DNA of 36,328 bases. It comes from Candidatus Dormiibacterota bacterium. Lineage in GTDB: Bacteria > Chloroflexota > Dormibacteria > Dormibacterales > Dormibacteraceae. This document shows positions 1-6,949 of the stretch, one piece after another (the stretch's first letter is position 1; the number at the start of each line of letters is the position of its first letter). Below the pieces are notes generated by a model. It was not told the origin of the DNA. It saw only the letters and a program-made list of their open reading frames with translations, and did no database searches. The position numbers were made by a program, and so were the translations under genes. The stretch covers positions 1 through 36,328 of the forward strand of contig CATPBP010000240.1 in assembly GCA_955652675.1 (NCBI GenBank), written 5' to 3'.

Positions 1-18
1 CGGGCTTAGCGCCCTCGC

Positions 19-807
19 GTGAGTTTGCGGCCGCGAGTCGTGCTGCTTGGGCACGGCATCAGCTACTCGGCCAGTCCGGCCATGCACTCGGCAGCCTTCA
101 GGAGCGCACACCTGGACTGGTCCTACGAGCTCTGCGATGTGCCGCCGGAGGGTCTGGCAGCGGCTGTGGCGGAGCTGCGAGGCCCTGCCAGCCGAGGCGC
201 GAACGTCACGATCCCGCACAAGGTCGCCGTCATGCCATTGCTGGACGGCCTGGACGACAAGGCCGAGGCCGCGGGTGCCGTGAACACCATCACTCGTGCG
301 GGCGAACGCCTGATCGGCTCCAACACCGACGTGGAGGGCGTGCGCACCGCGCTCGCGGAGGCGGGCCTGGAGCCCGCCGGGGCAAGGGTCGTTGTGCTCG
401 GTGCCGGTGGCTCGGCGAAGGCTGCGGCGGTGGCGCTCAAGGGCGCTCGCCTGACCTTCGTGGCGCGCCGGCCGGCAGCCGCCGCCGGCCTCCCTGGCGA
501 AGTGCTCGGCTGGGACGACCCCCGTTGGCGGGCTCTGGTCGGAGGCGCCGATCTCCTTCTAAACGCGACCCCGCTGGGTAGGGGAGGGGAGCTGCCGCTG
601 CCGGCGACCCAACTGCCTCGAGACGGTGCGGTAATCGACCTGGTGTACACGAGCGAGGGGACTCCATTCGTCCGCGCTGCACGGGAGCGCGGCCTGCGCT
701 GCGTCGATGGCTGGACCGTGCTGCTGGCGCAGGGAGCAGCCGCCTTCGAAGCGTGGACCGGAAGACCTGCGCCGCTGGCCGCCATGAGGGCGGCACTGGT
801 CCGGTGA
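19..807 (+). CDS. aroE: Shikimate dehydrogenase (NADP+)
   Basis: Reduces 3-dehydroshikimate to shikimate with NADPH in the cytoplasmic shikimate pathway. At 262 aa the length is normal for AroE. The N-terminal substrate domain carries the S-x-S motif (S17, S19), the catalytic lysine in TIPHK (K68) and the catalytic aspartate in NTDVEG (D104). A Rossmann domain follows, with the glycine-rich GAGGSAKA loop. The start is GTG at 19; the 18 bases before it are too few to judge a ribosome binding site, although an in-frame TAG at 7-9 may end an upstream gene. The stop overlaps the next start in a GTGA, so the two genes are probably translationally coupled. aroK, aroB and aroQ follow within 4 kb. 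Family assignment is secure. Confidence 0.95.
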   Translation: MSLRPRVVLLGHGISYSASPAMHSAAFRSAHLDWSYELCDVPPEGLAAAVAELRGPASRGANVTIPHKVAVMPLLDGLDDKAEAAGAVNTITRAGERLIGSNTDVEGVRTALAEAGLEPAGARVVVLGAGGSAKAAAVALKGARLTFVARRPAAAAGLPGEVLGWDDPRWRALVGGADLLLNATPLGRGGELPLPATQLPRDGAVIDLVYTSEGTPFVRAARERGLRCVDGWTVLLAQGAAAFEAWTGRPAPLAAMRAALVR

Positions 808-1460
808 TCGGCTGGTCCTCCCCCTTCCTGGTCTCGATCGTCTGGGGAATCGCCGGCCTGGGCCTGGGGATAGCCGTTCGCCGGGCCTCGGTCGGTCTGG
901 CTCGGTTGGAAGGCCTGAAGCCTGGCAGCCGCCCCTGGCAGGTGTACGGGTCGAGCGTCCTGGCCGGCCTGCTCTTCGCGCTGTTCGGCTGGCGCCTGGG
1001 GGCGACGCCCCTGCTTCTGATCAGAAGCGTCTGGATACTGGTGCTCGTCCAGATCATCTTCTTCGACCTGGAGCACCACCTGATCCTGGACCGGGTGCTG
1101 CTGCCGGCGGCGCTGGCCGCGCTCGTGCTCAGCGTGGTCACGCCCAACCTGGGATGGGTCAGCGCGCTGCTGACCGGGCTGGGCACCGGCCTCGTATTCC
1201 TCGCCGTCGCGGCGCTTGGCGCCCTGCTGTTCCACGCTGAGGCGATGGGCATGGGGGACGTGAAGTTCAGCGTCTTCATGGGCCTGGTGCTCGGCTTGCG
1301 CCCCACCCTCACGGCCGTCTTCCTGGGCGTCATCCTGGCGGGTGTGGCCGCCCTCGGGCTGGTCCTGTTGAGGCGCCGCACGATGAGGGACTCCATCGCC
1401 TACGGTCCCTTCCTGGCCGCCGGGGCTCTGGCAGCTCTCTTTGAGCTGGGGGCGTCCTAG
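804..1460 (+). CDS. A24-family prepilin peptidase-like membrane protease
   Basis: An integral membrane aspartyl protease of the type IV prepilin peptidase family, about 218 aa with six or so hydrophobic segments. The two catalytic aspartates are visible: D88 in FFDLEHH and D152 in the GMGDVKF signature (GxGD). The N-terminal cytoplasmic methyltransferase domain with its Cys pairs, found in full-length PilD, is absent, so this is the short form that may cleave but not N-methylate. The GTG at 804 overlaps the aroE stop; an upstream in-frame GTG at 753 lies deep inside aroE and is less likely. No pilin or pilus-assembly gene is in the window, so its substrate is unknown. A prepilin peptidase next to aroE is, from memory, a common arrangement in Gram-positive lineages. 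Confidence 0.88.
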   Translation: MIGWSSPFLVSIVWGIAGLGLGIAVRRASVGLARLEGLKPGSRPWQVYGSSVLAGLLFALFGWRLGATPLLLIRSVWILVLVQIIFFDLEHHLILDRVLLPAALAALVLSVVTPNLGWVSALLTGLGTGLVFLAVAALGALLFHAEAMGMGDVKFSVFMGLVLGLRPTLTAVFLGVILAGVAALGLVLLRRRTMRDSIAYGPFLAAGALAALFELGAS

Positions 1461-1469
1461 TGTCACTAG
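1457..1469. repeat. CTAG-containing palindrome CTAGTG-T-CACTAG
   Basis: A perfect inverted repeat with 6-bp arms around a single T overlaps the stop codon of the prepilin peptidase gene (TAG, 1458-1460). It lies about 57 bp upstream of the -10 of the next gene. It could be an operator half-site pair or chance; no copy was noticed elsewhere. Confidence 0.35.
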
Positions 1470-1525
1470 CGGGGTCTCAGTCGAATTAACTGTCGCCACC
1501 GCTGTTCAAACGGCCGCCTCTCTCA

Positions 1526-1531
1526 TAAAAT
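1526..1531 (+). promoter_or_regulatory. -10 hexamer TAAAAT for the PH-domain gene
   Basis: TAAAAT ends 9 nt before the ATG at 1541, leaving room for almost no 5' leader. No good -35 is seen (TGTTCA at 1503-1508 is the best match at 17-bp spacing), and no Shine-Dalgarno sequence precedes the ATG. This is consistent with a leaderless transcript. Confidence 0.5.
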
Positions 1532-1540
1532 CGTCACCGC

Positions 1541-2038
1541 ATGGAGTACCCGCACGATCTTCCCGGCGATCTCCCGTCCATCGAGGGTGAGGAAGGGTGG
1601 AAGACTGTGCACAACCACTGGATCGAAGTCGTGCGCCATCTGCTCATGGCCGTTGTCGTGCTCGTCGTGATAATCGTCATGAACGTCCTCCTTGGCGCGG
1701 TTCTGGACGGTCAGATCAGGCTCATCCTGACGCTTGGCGGACTGGCCATTGTGGGACTTCTCATCCTTTTTGCGTTCGAGCGGTGGCGGGTTGACGTCCT
1801 GGTGATCACGAACAAGCGTCTGATCTCTCTGAACGGGGTCGGTCCTCGCACTGTCAAGATGTTCATGCTCGACAACGTGATGTACATCTTTGTGCGCCAG
1901 CCGGGGCTGGGCCGAATCTTCGACTATGCGCGGCTGGAGGTCGTGGCACCGGGCGGCAAGGGCGAGGAGGTCATGCAGCGCGCGCCGCATCCATATCAGC
2001 TGAGCGCACTGATCATGGAGCTGTCTCGGGCCAAGTGA
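1541..2038 (+). CDS. Membrane protein with bacterial PH-like domain
   Basis: A 165-aa protein of unknown role. An acidic N-terminus of about 30 residues is followed by two hydrophobic helices (roughly residues 33-55 and 60-80) with a very short connection. A C-terminal domain then contains a run like LVITNKRLI, typical of the bacterial PH-like fold (bPH_2, YdbS/YdbT type) that often sits next to membrane helices. Homology is judged by eye only. It appears to have its own promoter (TAAAAT at 1526) with a leaderless ATG, and is separated by about 80 bp from the prepilin peptidase gene and 109 bp from aroK. It sits where many high-GC Gram-positives carry aroC. No enzymatic motif is visible. Confidence 0.8.
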   Translation: MEYPHDLPGDLPSIEGEEGWKTVHNHWIEVVRHLLMAVVVLVVIIVMNVLLGAVLDGQIRLILTLGGLAIVGLLILFAFERWRVDVLVITNKRLISLNGVGPRTVKMFMLDNVMYIFVRQPGLGRIFDYARLEVVAPGGKGEEVMQRAPHPYQLSALIMELSRAK

Positions 2039-2079
2039 CCGCGCCCCCGTGCGCAGGCAGCGCGACCGCGGCGGCACCC

Positions 2080-2085
2080 TAGAAT
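2080..2085 (+). promoter_or_regulatory. -10 hexamer TAGAAT upstream of aroK
   Basis: TAGAAT ends exactly 9 nt before an ATG at 2095, the same spacing as at 1526 and 11035. That ATG opens a 16-codon frame ending two bases before aroK. No -35 is recognisable. Confidence 0.5.
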
Positions 2086-2094
2086 CGGCGGCAT

Positions 2095-2145
2095 ATGCGT
2101 AAGACGTCAGCACCTGGCGAGAGCCTTTTCCCGGCCGTGCCCTGA
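2095..2145 (+). CDS. Possible 16-codon leaderless upstream ORF of aroK
   Basis: Reads MRKTSAPGESLFPAVP and stops with TGA at 2143-2145, two bases before the aroK GTG at 2148. The ATG lies 9 nt after a TAGAAT box, so ribosomes could load on the leaderless 5' end here and reinitiate at aroK. aroK has a GAGG only directly abutting its GTG, too close to act as a normal ribosome binding site, which fits a coupling role. It is not rich in aromatic residues (one Phe), so a classical aromatic amino-acid attenuator is not supported. It may be only a spacer ORF. Confidence 0.3.
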   Translation: MRKTSAPGESLFPAVP

Positions 2146-2147
2146 GG

Positions 2148-2651
2148 GTGCAATCGCCGACGCTCGCCCTCCTCGGTTTCATGGGCAGCGGCAAGACGAC
2201 CGTAGGCAGGCTGGTCGCCGGCCGGCTGCAGACGCCTCATCGGGACCTTGACTCCATGATCGAGGAGAGCGCCGGCATGACCATCGCGCAGCTCTTCGTG
2301 GCACGCGGTGAAGCCGCATTTCGGGCGCTGGAGTCCGAGCTCCTGCCCGCAGCGCTGGAGCCGGGAGTGGTCGCATCGCTCGGTGGCGGCACGCCGCTGA
2401 GCGAGCCCAACTGGTCCCTCATCCGGCGCCGCGCCTTCACGGTGTGGCTGGACGCGCCGCTACCCACCCTGCTGGCGCGGGTCGAGGAGGAGCGCCGCGC
2501 CCGGCCGCTGCTGGACGGACGTTCGCCTGACGAACTGCACGATCTGCTCGAAGCGCGGCTCGGCCGCTACCGCGCTGCGGACCGGCGGGTGGACGCCCAG
2601 CGTCCCGCCGAGGAAGTGGCCGAGGAGGTGTGCCGGCTGTGGGCAAGGTGA
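2148..2651 (+). CDS. aroK: Shikimate kinase
   Basis: Phosphorylates shikimate at the 3-OH using ATP. The 167-aa length matches the family. Visible motifs are the Walker A loop GFMGSGKTT (residues 10-18), the D-x-D of RDLDSM that binds Mg and shikimate, the substrate arginine in GEAAFRALE, the GGG loop (SLGGGT) and the adenine/LID-side arginine in RPLLDG. The GTG at 2148 is the only start that leaves the usual few residues before the P-loop. The next gene, aroB, starts inside its 3' end, indicating tight coupling of two pathway enzymes. A short upstream ORF (2095-2145) may feed ribosomes to this start. Confidence 0.94.
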   Translation: MQSPTLALLGFMGSGKTTVGRLVAGRLQTPHRDLDSMIEESAGMTIAQLFVARGEAAFRALESELLPAALEPGVVASLGGGTPLSEPNWSLIRRRAFTVWLDAPLPTLLARVEEERRARPLLDGRSPDELHDLLEARLGRYRAADRRVDAQRPAEEVAEEVCRLWAR

Positions 2652-3718
2652 CCGTCAAGCTGCCCGGGCGCAGCTACCCGGTCCTGGTCGGCCGGGGAGC
2701 GCTGGTCGAGCTGCCCCAACTGGTCCGGGGGCTGGGCGCGCCGGCGGCCGCGGTGATCACCGACGAGACGGTCGCGCGGCTCTGGGGCCCCGACGTCCTG
2801 GCCGGCCTCTCGGGAGCCGGAGTCCGTACGGAGATGCTGGCGGTCGAGCCAGGCGAACGATCGAAGACCCTGCAGGCGCTGGAGAGGACGCTGGGCTTCC
2901 TGGAGGAGGTCGGGCTCGACCGCTCCGGGGTGGTGCTGGCGCTGGGCGGCGGGGTGGTCGGCGACCTGGCCGGCTTCGCGGCCGCCATCTGGCTCCGGGG
3001 GGTGCGCTGCGTCCAGGTCCCGACCACCCTTCTCGCCATGGTGGATTCCAGCGTGGGGGGGAAGACCGGCATCGACTCCCCCCGCACCAAGAACGCCATC
3101 GGCTCGATCACCCAGCCGGTCGCCGTGGTCGCCGACCTGGCCACGCTCGAGAGCCTTCCCGAGGCGGAATTCCGATCCGCATTCGGAGAGGTGGTGAAAT
3201 ATGCCGTTGCAATGGACCGAGACCTGGCAGGCGAGCTGGAGGAAGGCCACCGCGAGCTGCTGGAGCGCGGAACCGAGCGCCTGGAGCCGGTCGTGACGAG
3301 GTGCGTTGAGCTGAAGGCCAAAGTGGTCGCGGCCGACGAGCTGGACCGGGGGCCTCGGGCGATCTTGAACTACGGCCACACCCTCGGTCACGCCCTGGAG
3401 AGCGCCTCCGGCTACGGCGCCCTCCATGGGCGGGCGGTGGCCTTCGGGATGCGGGGAGCCGCGCGCATCGCCGAGCGCCTTCAAGTCTGCGGCCCCGAGT
3501 TGGTAGGGGCGCAGGACCGGCTCCTGGAGGCCTTCGGGCTGCCGGGCGAGCTGCCGGCGGTCCGTGCGGAGGATCTTCTTGCCGCCCTGCCCCGTGACAA
3601 GAAGAGCAGCGGCGGCCGCGTTCGCTGGGTGCTGCCCCGGGAGCTCGGCAGCGCCCAGGTCGGGCTGGCCGTCCCCGACGAGGTCGTGGCGGAGGTGGTT
3701 CGATGCCTGCTGCCGTGA
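2639..3718 (+). CDS. aroB: 3-dehydroquinate synthase
   Basis: Converts DAHP to 3-dehydroquinate using NAD+ and a divalent metal, the second step of the shikimate pathway. About 359 aa, normal length. Motifs: GGGVVGDLAGF (NAD binding), VPTTLLAMVDSSVGGKTG (nucleotide and substrate loop), the metal-site glutamate in FGEVVKYA, and NYGHTLGHALE with metal-binding histidines. Three in-frame GTGs are possible (2630, 2639, 2648). I prefer 2639 because GGAGG at 2624-2628 lies 10 nt upstream; 2648 would give a GTGA overlap with the aroK stop. aroQ overlaps its 3' end by 16 nt. Confidence 0.94.
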   Translation: MGKVTVKLPGRSYPVLVGRGALVELPQLVRGLGAPAAAVITDETVARLWGPDVLAGLSGAGVRTEMLAVEPGERSKTLQALERTLGFLEEVGLDRSGVVLALGGGVVGDLAGFAAAIWLRGVRCVQVPTTLLAMVDSSVGGKTGIDSPRTKNAIGSITQPVAVVADLATLESLPEAEFRSAFGEVVKYAVAMDRDLAGELEEGHRELLERGTERLEPVVTRCVELKAKVVAADELDRGPRAILNYGHTLGHALESASGYGALHGRAVAFGMRGAARIAERLQVCGPELVGAQDRLLEAFGLPGELPAVRAEDLLAALPRDKKSSGGRVRWVLPRELGSAQVGLAVPDEVVAEVVRCLLP

Positions 3719-4158
3719 AGAGGCTGCTGGTCGTGAACGGCCCCAACCTGAACCTGCTCGGGACCCGCGAGCCCGAGATCTACGGCACCACCACACTGGC
3801 CGAGGTGGAAGCCATGGTCCGAGAGCACGCCGCCCGGATGGGCTGTGAGGTGACCTGCTTCCAGTCCAACTCGGAGGGTGCGCTGCTGGACTTCCTGCAG
3901 CGCGAGGCCCCAGGTTCGAGCGGGATAGTCCTGAACCCGGCCGCCTTCACCCACTACTCGTACGCTCTCTACGATTGTCTGAAGGCGTTGCGGATCCCGG
4001 TGGTGGAAGTGCACCTCTCGAATCTGCACGCTCGAGCCGAAAGGGAGCGATTCCGCTCCCGGAGCGTGACCGCGCCCGCGGCGGCCGGTGTGATCACCGG
4101 GCTGGGACCGAAGGGCTACCTGTTGGCGATGGAGTACCTCCTTGATCGAGACGAATGA
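3703..4158 (+). CDS. aroQ: Type II 3-dehydroquinate dehydratase
   Basis: Dehydrates 3-dehydroquinate to 3-dehydroshikimate; the type II enzyme is a dodecamer with a flavodoxin-like fold. The 151 aa match the family. Signature features are NGPNLNLLGTREPEIYG near the N-terminus (active-site loop with the catalytic Arg and Tyr), LNPAAFTHYSYAL (catalytic His region) and VHLSNLHAR followed by FRSRSV. The ATG at 3703 has GGAGG at 3691-3695, 7 nt upstream, so this start is well supported. It overlaps aroB by 16 nt and efp by 17 nt. With aroE, aroK and aroB it covers four pathway steps; aroC and aroA are not in the window. Confidence 0.95.
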   Translation: MPAAVKRLLVVNGPNLNLLGTREPEIYGTTTLAEVEAMVREHAARMGCEVTCFQSNSEGALLDFLQREAPGSSGIVLNPAAFTHYSYALYDCLKALRIPVVEVHLSNLHARAERERFRSRSVTAPAAAGVITGLGPKGYLLAMEYLLDRDE

Positions 4159-4699
4159 CTTTCGAGTAGGGACCGCGTTCGAGATGGACGGCAAGCTCAT
4201 GACCATCGTCACCGTGGAGCACATCAAGCTGGCCCGCGCGGGGGCAGTTATCAAGGCCAAGCTGCGCAACATCCGCGATGGCTCCATGTTCGAGCACAGC
4301 TTCCGGAGCGGTGACAAGTTCAAAGTGGTCAGGATCGAGAAGACGGAGGCGTCCTACCTCTACAGTGAGGGGGACTTCCTCCACTTCATGGACAGCAGCA
4401 CCTACGAGCAGGTGGCCGTGAACCGGCCCCAGGTCGAAGACGTGCTCCCCTTCTTGAAGGAGGGCAACCCGGTCGCCCTTCTTCGCTACGAGGACAGCGT
4501 GATCGGCGTCGAGCTGCCGATCACCGTGGAGCTGGAGGTCGCCGAGACCGAGCCCGGGGTGCGTGGAGACACCGTATCCGGGGTAACCAAGGCGGTCCGG
4601 CTGGAGACGGGCGCCAGCGTCCAGGTCCCGCTCTTCGTCAACCAGGGCGACCGGATCCGGGTCGACACCCGGAGCGGTGCGTACATGGAGCGCGTCTAA
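4142..4699 (+). CDS. efp: Translation elongation factor P, Arg-type loop
   Basis: Binds the ribosome between the P and E sites and relieves stalling at polyproline. 185 aa with the three beta-barrel domains expected: KOW-like N-domain, central OB domain, and a C-terminal OB domain with the conserved GDTVSG..K and GASVQVPLFV stretches. Domain I's tip loop reads KLARAGA, with Arg at position 32 where most EF-Ps carry the modifiable Lys of PGKG. From memory this resembles the Thermus loop KLGRGGA and the rhamnosylated-Arg EF-Ps. No EarP, EpmA or YmfI-type modifier gene is in the window. The TTG start at 4142 has GGAG at 4131-4134, 7 nt upstream, and lies inside the aroQ end. Confidence 0.94.
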   Translation: MIETNDFRVGTAFEMDGKLMTIVTVEHIKLARAGAVIKAKLRNIRDGSMFEHSFRSGDKFKVVRIEKTEASYLYSEGDFLHFMDSSTYEQVAVNRPQVEDVLPFLKEGNPVALLRYEDSVIGVELPITVELEVAETEPGVRGDTVSGVTKAVRLETGASVQVPLFVNQGDRIRVDTRSGAYMERV

Positions 4700-4759
4700 G
4701 GGGCGGCACACCGGCAGCTCCTGACGCTGGCGCCGAGCGGCCGGGCGGCGGCCTTAAGG

Positions 4760-4765
4760 TAGGAT
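4760..4765 (+). promoter_or_regulatory. -10 hexamer TAGGAT for the Asp23/nusB operon
   Basis: TAGGAT ends 11 nt before the ATG at 4777. Just upstream, CGCCG (4731-4735) and CGGCG (4746-4750) can form a short hairpin after efp. No -35 is evident and there is no Shine-Dalgarno sequence before the ATG. Confidence 0.5.
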
Positions 4766-4776
4766 CTCGGGCAAAG

Positions 4777-5121
4777 ATGGAGCAGGCGGCGGTAGGCAGC
4801 ATCCGGGTCGCCAACGAGGTGATCGCCAGCATTGGGGCGATGGCGGCTCTCGAGATCGAGGGCGTGGCCGGGCTTGACCAGGCCAGCGCACGGCACTTCG
4901 GCGACTGGATCAAGCGGGAGACCGCGCACCGCGGAGTGCGAGTGGTTCTAGACGCTCAGCGCAAGATCCATCTCGAGGTCTTCGTGACCGTGTCGGCCGG
5001 CGTCAGCCTGCTGGAGGTCGCGGAGCGCGTCCAGGACAACGTCATCGAGGCGGTCGAGAGGATGCTTGGCCTCGAGGTCGCCGAGGTCCACGTGTTCGTC
5101 TCGAGCATCGCCTTCGCCTAG
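4777..5121 (+). CDS. Asp23/Gls24 family envelope stress response protein
   Basis: A 114-aa protein of the Asp23/Gls24 (DUF322, YloU) family, small cytosolic proteins linked to envelope stress in Gram-positives. The N-terminal half has the family pattern IRVANEVIASIGAMAALEI followed by GVAGL. The C-terminal half has strands of the form VRVVLD and HLEVFVTV, then an amphipathic helix (RVQDNVIEAVERMLGLEV) and the closing VHVFVSSIAF. It is the first gene of a long operon and directly precedes nusB, a placement I recall for yqhY/asp23 genes in Gram-positives. Its exact role is unknown. The ATG lies 11 nt after a TAGGAT box, so translation may be leaderless. Confidence 0.88.
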   Translation: MEQAAVGSIRVANEVIASIGAMAALEIEGVAGLDQASARHFGDWIKRETAHRGVRVVLDAQRKIHLEVFVTVSAGVSLLEVAERVQDNVIEAVERMLGLEVAEVHVFVSSIAFA

Positions 5122-5130
5122 GAGGCGGAG

Positions 5131-5541
5131 GTGGCGGGTCCACGCCATCGAGCGAGGGAGCTGGCCCTCAAGGTCCTCTTTCAGCTGGAGCACAGCCCGG
5201 GTGACGATCCTGAGGAGGCGCTTGCGTACCACGCCGCCGAGGAGGCCGACAGCGCGGAGATCTTGCGGTTTGCACGGGAGCTGGTGGGTGGCGTCCTGGA
5301 GCATCAGGCCGAGCTGGACGCCACCATCCGCGCCGCCTCCCGGAACTGGAAGCTGGAGCAGATGGGGAAGGTCGACCGAATCGTGCTTCGCATCGCCATC
5401 TACGAGATCACGATCTCGCGCAGCGTCCCGGTCAGGGCCGCCATCAACGAGTCGATCGAGCTTGCCAAGACCTTCTCGGGCGAGGAGTCTGGCCGCTTCG
5501 TGAACGGCGTGCTGGGGAAGGTGGCGGAGAGCGTGGCGTGA
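5131..5541 (+). CDS. nusB: Transcription antitermination factor NusB
   Basis: An all-helical protein that binds boxA RNA with NusE (S10) and supports rRNA transcription antitermination. The 136 aa fit the family. Diagnostic segments are RHRARELALKVLFQLE at the N-terminus and, near the C-terminus, PVRAAINESIELAKTF and GRFVNGVLGKVA. The GTG at 5131 has GGAGG at 5121-5125, 5 nt upstream, directly after the preceding gene's stop. Its TGA overlaps the xseB start (GTGA). Confidence 0.94.
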   Translation: MAGPRHRARELALKVLFQLEHSPGDDPEEALAYHAAEEADSAEILRFARELVGGVLEHQAELDATIRAASRNWKLEQMGKVDRIVLRIAIYEITISRSVPVRAAINESIELAKTFSGEESGRFVNGVLGKVAESVA

Positions 5542-5798
5542 CCAGACAGCCTGCGACGGCTCCGGAGGACGCCTCCGGGGCCGGCCGGCCGGCGGCTCTC
5601 GGCGACGGCGACGCACCCTATCTGGACGACCTGCTGGACCAGCTGGAGGCCGCCCTTCAGCGGCTTGCCGACCCTGCGGCACCACTGGACCAGGCGGTGT
5701 CGGACTACGAGAGGGCGGGACGGCTCCTGGGCGCGGCGGAGGCCCGCATGGAGGCCGCCGCCAGGCGCGTCGCCGAGCTAGAGCTCGGGCGGTCCTGA
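5538..5798 (+). CDS. xseB: Exodeoxyribonuclease VII small subunit
   Basis: Small subunit of the exonuclease VII complex, which degrades single-stranded DNA. The 86 aa are close to the usual 70-80, with an extra Ala/Pro-rich N-terminus of about 27 residues. The core YLDDLLDQLEAALQRL, then LDQAVSDYERAGRLL, ends in an amphipathic helix rich in Ala, Arg and Glu, as expected for the coiled-coil subunit. The GTG at 5538 overlaps the nusB stop. The large subunit XseA, commonly the neighbour, is not in this window. The assignment rests on the short conserved core and is good but not absolute. Confidence 0.85.
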   Translation: MTRQPATAPEDASGAGRPAALGDGDAPYLDDLLDQLEAALQRLADPAAPLDQAVSDYERAGRLLGAAEARMEAAARRVAELELGRS

Positions 5799-5801
5799 GC
5801 G

Positions 5802-6218
5802 ATGCGCTACCTGGGGCCTGCGCTCCTGGCCTGGGCGATCGCACAGGTTCTGAAGGTGGGCTGGACCTCGGCGCGGGAGCGGCGGCTGAACCTCAGGGTC
5901 CTGGCCGAGACCGGCGGCATGCCGAGCTCGCATGCCGCCATCGTGATGGGGCTGACAGCGGCCATCGGCCGGCTTAACGGGGTGAGTTCCGCCACCTTCG
6001 CCATCGCGCTTATCTTCTCCATCGTGGTCATGTACGACGCTCAAGGAGTCCGCCGCGCGGCCGGGCGCCAGGCGGCGGTGCTGAACCGGCTGGTCGAGGA
6101 CATGGTTTCGCTCCGCCCCTTCCAGGAGGACCGCCTGCGCGAGCTGCTCGGCCACACGCCTTTCGAGGTGGTGGTGGGGGCCGCTCTGGGCGTGGTCGTG
6201 GGGCTCCTTCCGCTCTGA
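5802..6218 (+). CDS. Divergent PAP2 family membrane protein (DUF212)
   Basis: A 138-aa membrane protein matching the DUF212 / divergent PAP2 family. Conserved features are WAIAQVLKV near the N-terminus, GGMPSSHAA (the phosphatase-like Ser-His motif), IVVMYDAQGVRRAAGRQA and ELLGHTPFEVVVGA. Three to four hydrophobic segments are seen. The GMPSSH and GHT motifs echo the lipid phosphatase active site, but I know of no firmly established substrate for this family. The ATG at 5802 is three bases after the xseB stop, within the same operon. Confidence 0.88.
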   Translation: MRYLGPALLAWAIAQVLKVGWTSARERRLNLRVLAETGGMPSSHAAIVMGLTAAIGRLNGVSSATFAIALIFSIVVMYDAQGVRRAAGRQAAVLNRLVEDMVSLRPFQEDRLRELLGHTPFEVVVGAALGVVVGLLPL

Positions 6219-6232
6219 GCGGGGGCGCTGCC

Positions 6233-6949
6233 TTGCGGCTGGACACGGCGGTGGCAGAGGCGGGCCTGGCCGGCTCTCGTGCCCAGGCCCAGGCGCTGAT
6301 CCTGGCGGGCAAGGTGCGGGTCGGCGGAGAGACCGTGCGGCGGCCCGACCGCGACGTAAGGCCGGAGGAGCGCGTCGAGCTCGCTCCCAGCCGTCCCTAC
6401 GTGAGCAGAGGCGGCCAGAAGCTGGCGCCGGCGCTGGACCACTTCGGTGTGTCGGCGGAGGGCAGGATCTGTGCCGACGTCGGCGCCTCGACCGGCGGCT
6501 TCACCGACGTGCTGCTCCAGCGCGGGGCGGCCCGCGTATGCGCCCTGGACGTGGGCCGAGGACTCCTTCACTGGCGCCTCCGGCAGGACCCCCGAGTCGT
6601 CGTCATGGAGCGTATGAACGCCCGCAGCCTGGAATCGTTTCCGGAGCCGGTCTCGCTGGTGACCGTCGATGTGTCCTTCATCGGGCTGACCACCGTGCTC
6701 CCGGCGCTCCGCAAGGCGGCTCCCGCTTCGGAGCTGGTCGTCCTCTTCAAGCCTCAGTTCGAGCTCGAGCGGAGACTGGTCGGCAAGGGCGGAGTCGTGA
6801 CCGACGAGGGAGCCCTGACCGCCGCCCTGGACGGCTTCAGGGCATGGTGCGGCGAGCACGGCTTCGTGGTCAGGGGCGAGGTCGCCTCGCAGCTGCCGGG
6901 TCCGGCCGGAAACCGCGAGGTCTTCTTCCACCTGGAGGCGATGCCGTGA
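6233..6949 (+). CDS. tlyA: TlyA-family rRNA 2'-O-methyltransferase
   Basis: 238 aa with an N-terminal S4 RNA-binding domain (about residues 1-60: RLDTAVAEAGLAGSRAQAQ, then GKVRVGG) fused to an FtsJ-like SAM-dependent methyltransferase. The SAM-binding motif is DVGASTGGFTDVLL, followed by ALDVGRG and VTVDVSFIGLT. TlyA proteins methylate ribose 2'-OH in 16S and/or 23S rRNA and determine capreomycin sensitivity in mycobacteria; the older name is haemolysin. The start is TTG at 6233, which gives the normal S4 N-terminus. Its TGA overlaps the nadK start in GTGA. The tlyA-nadK-recN order is widely conserved. Confidence 0.92.
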   Translation: MRLDTAVAEAGLAGSRAQAQALILAGKVRVGGETVRRPDRDVRPEERVELAPSRPYVSRGGQKLAPALDHFGVSAEGRICADVGASTGGFTDVLLQRGAARVCALDVGRGLLHWRLRQDPRVVVMERMNARSLESFPEPVSLVTVDVSFIGLTTVLPALRKAAPASELVVLFKPQFELERRLVGKGGVVTDEGALTAALDGFRAWCGEHGFVVRGEVASQLPGPAGNREVFFHLEAMP

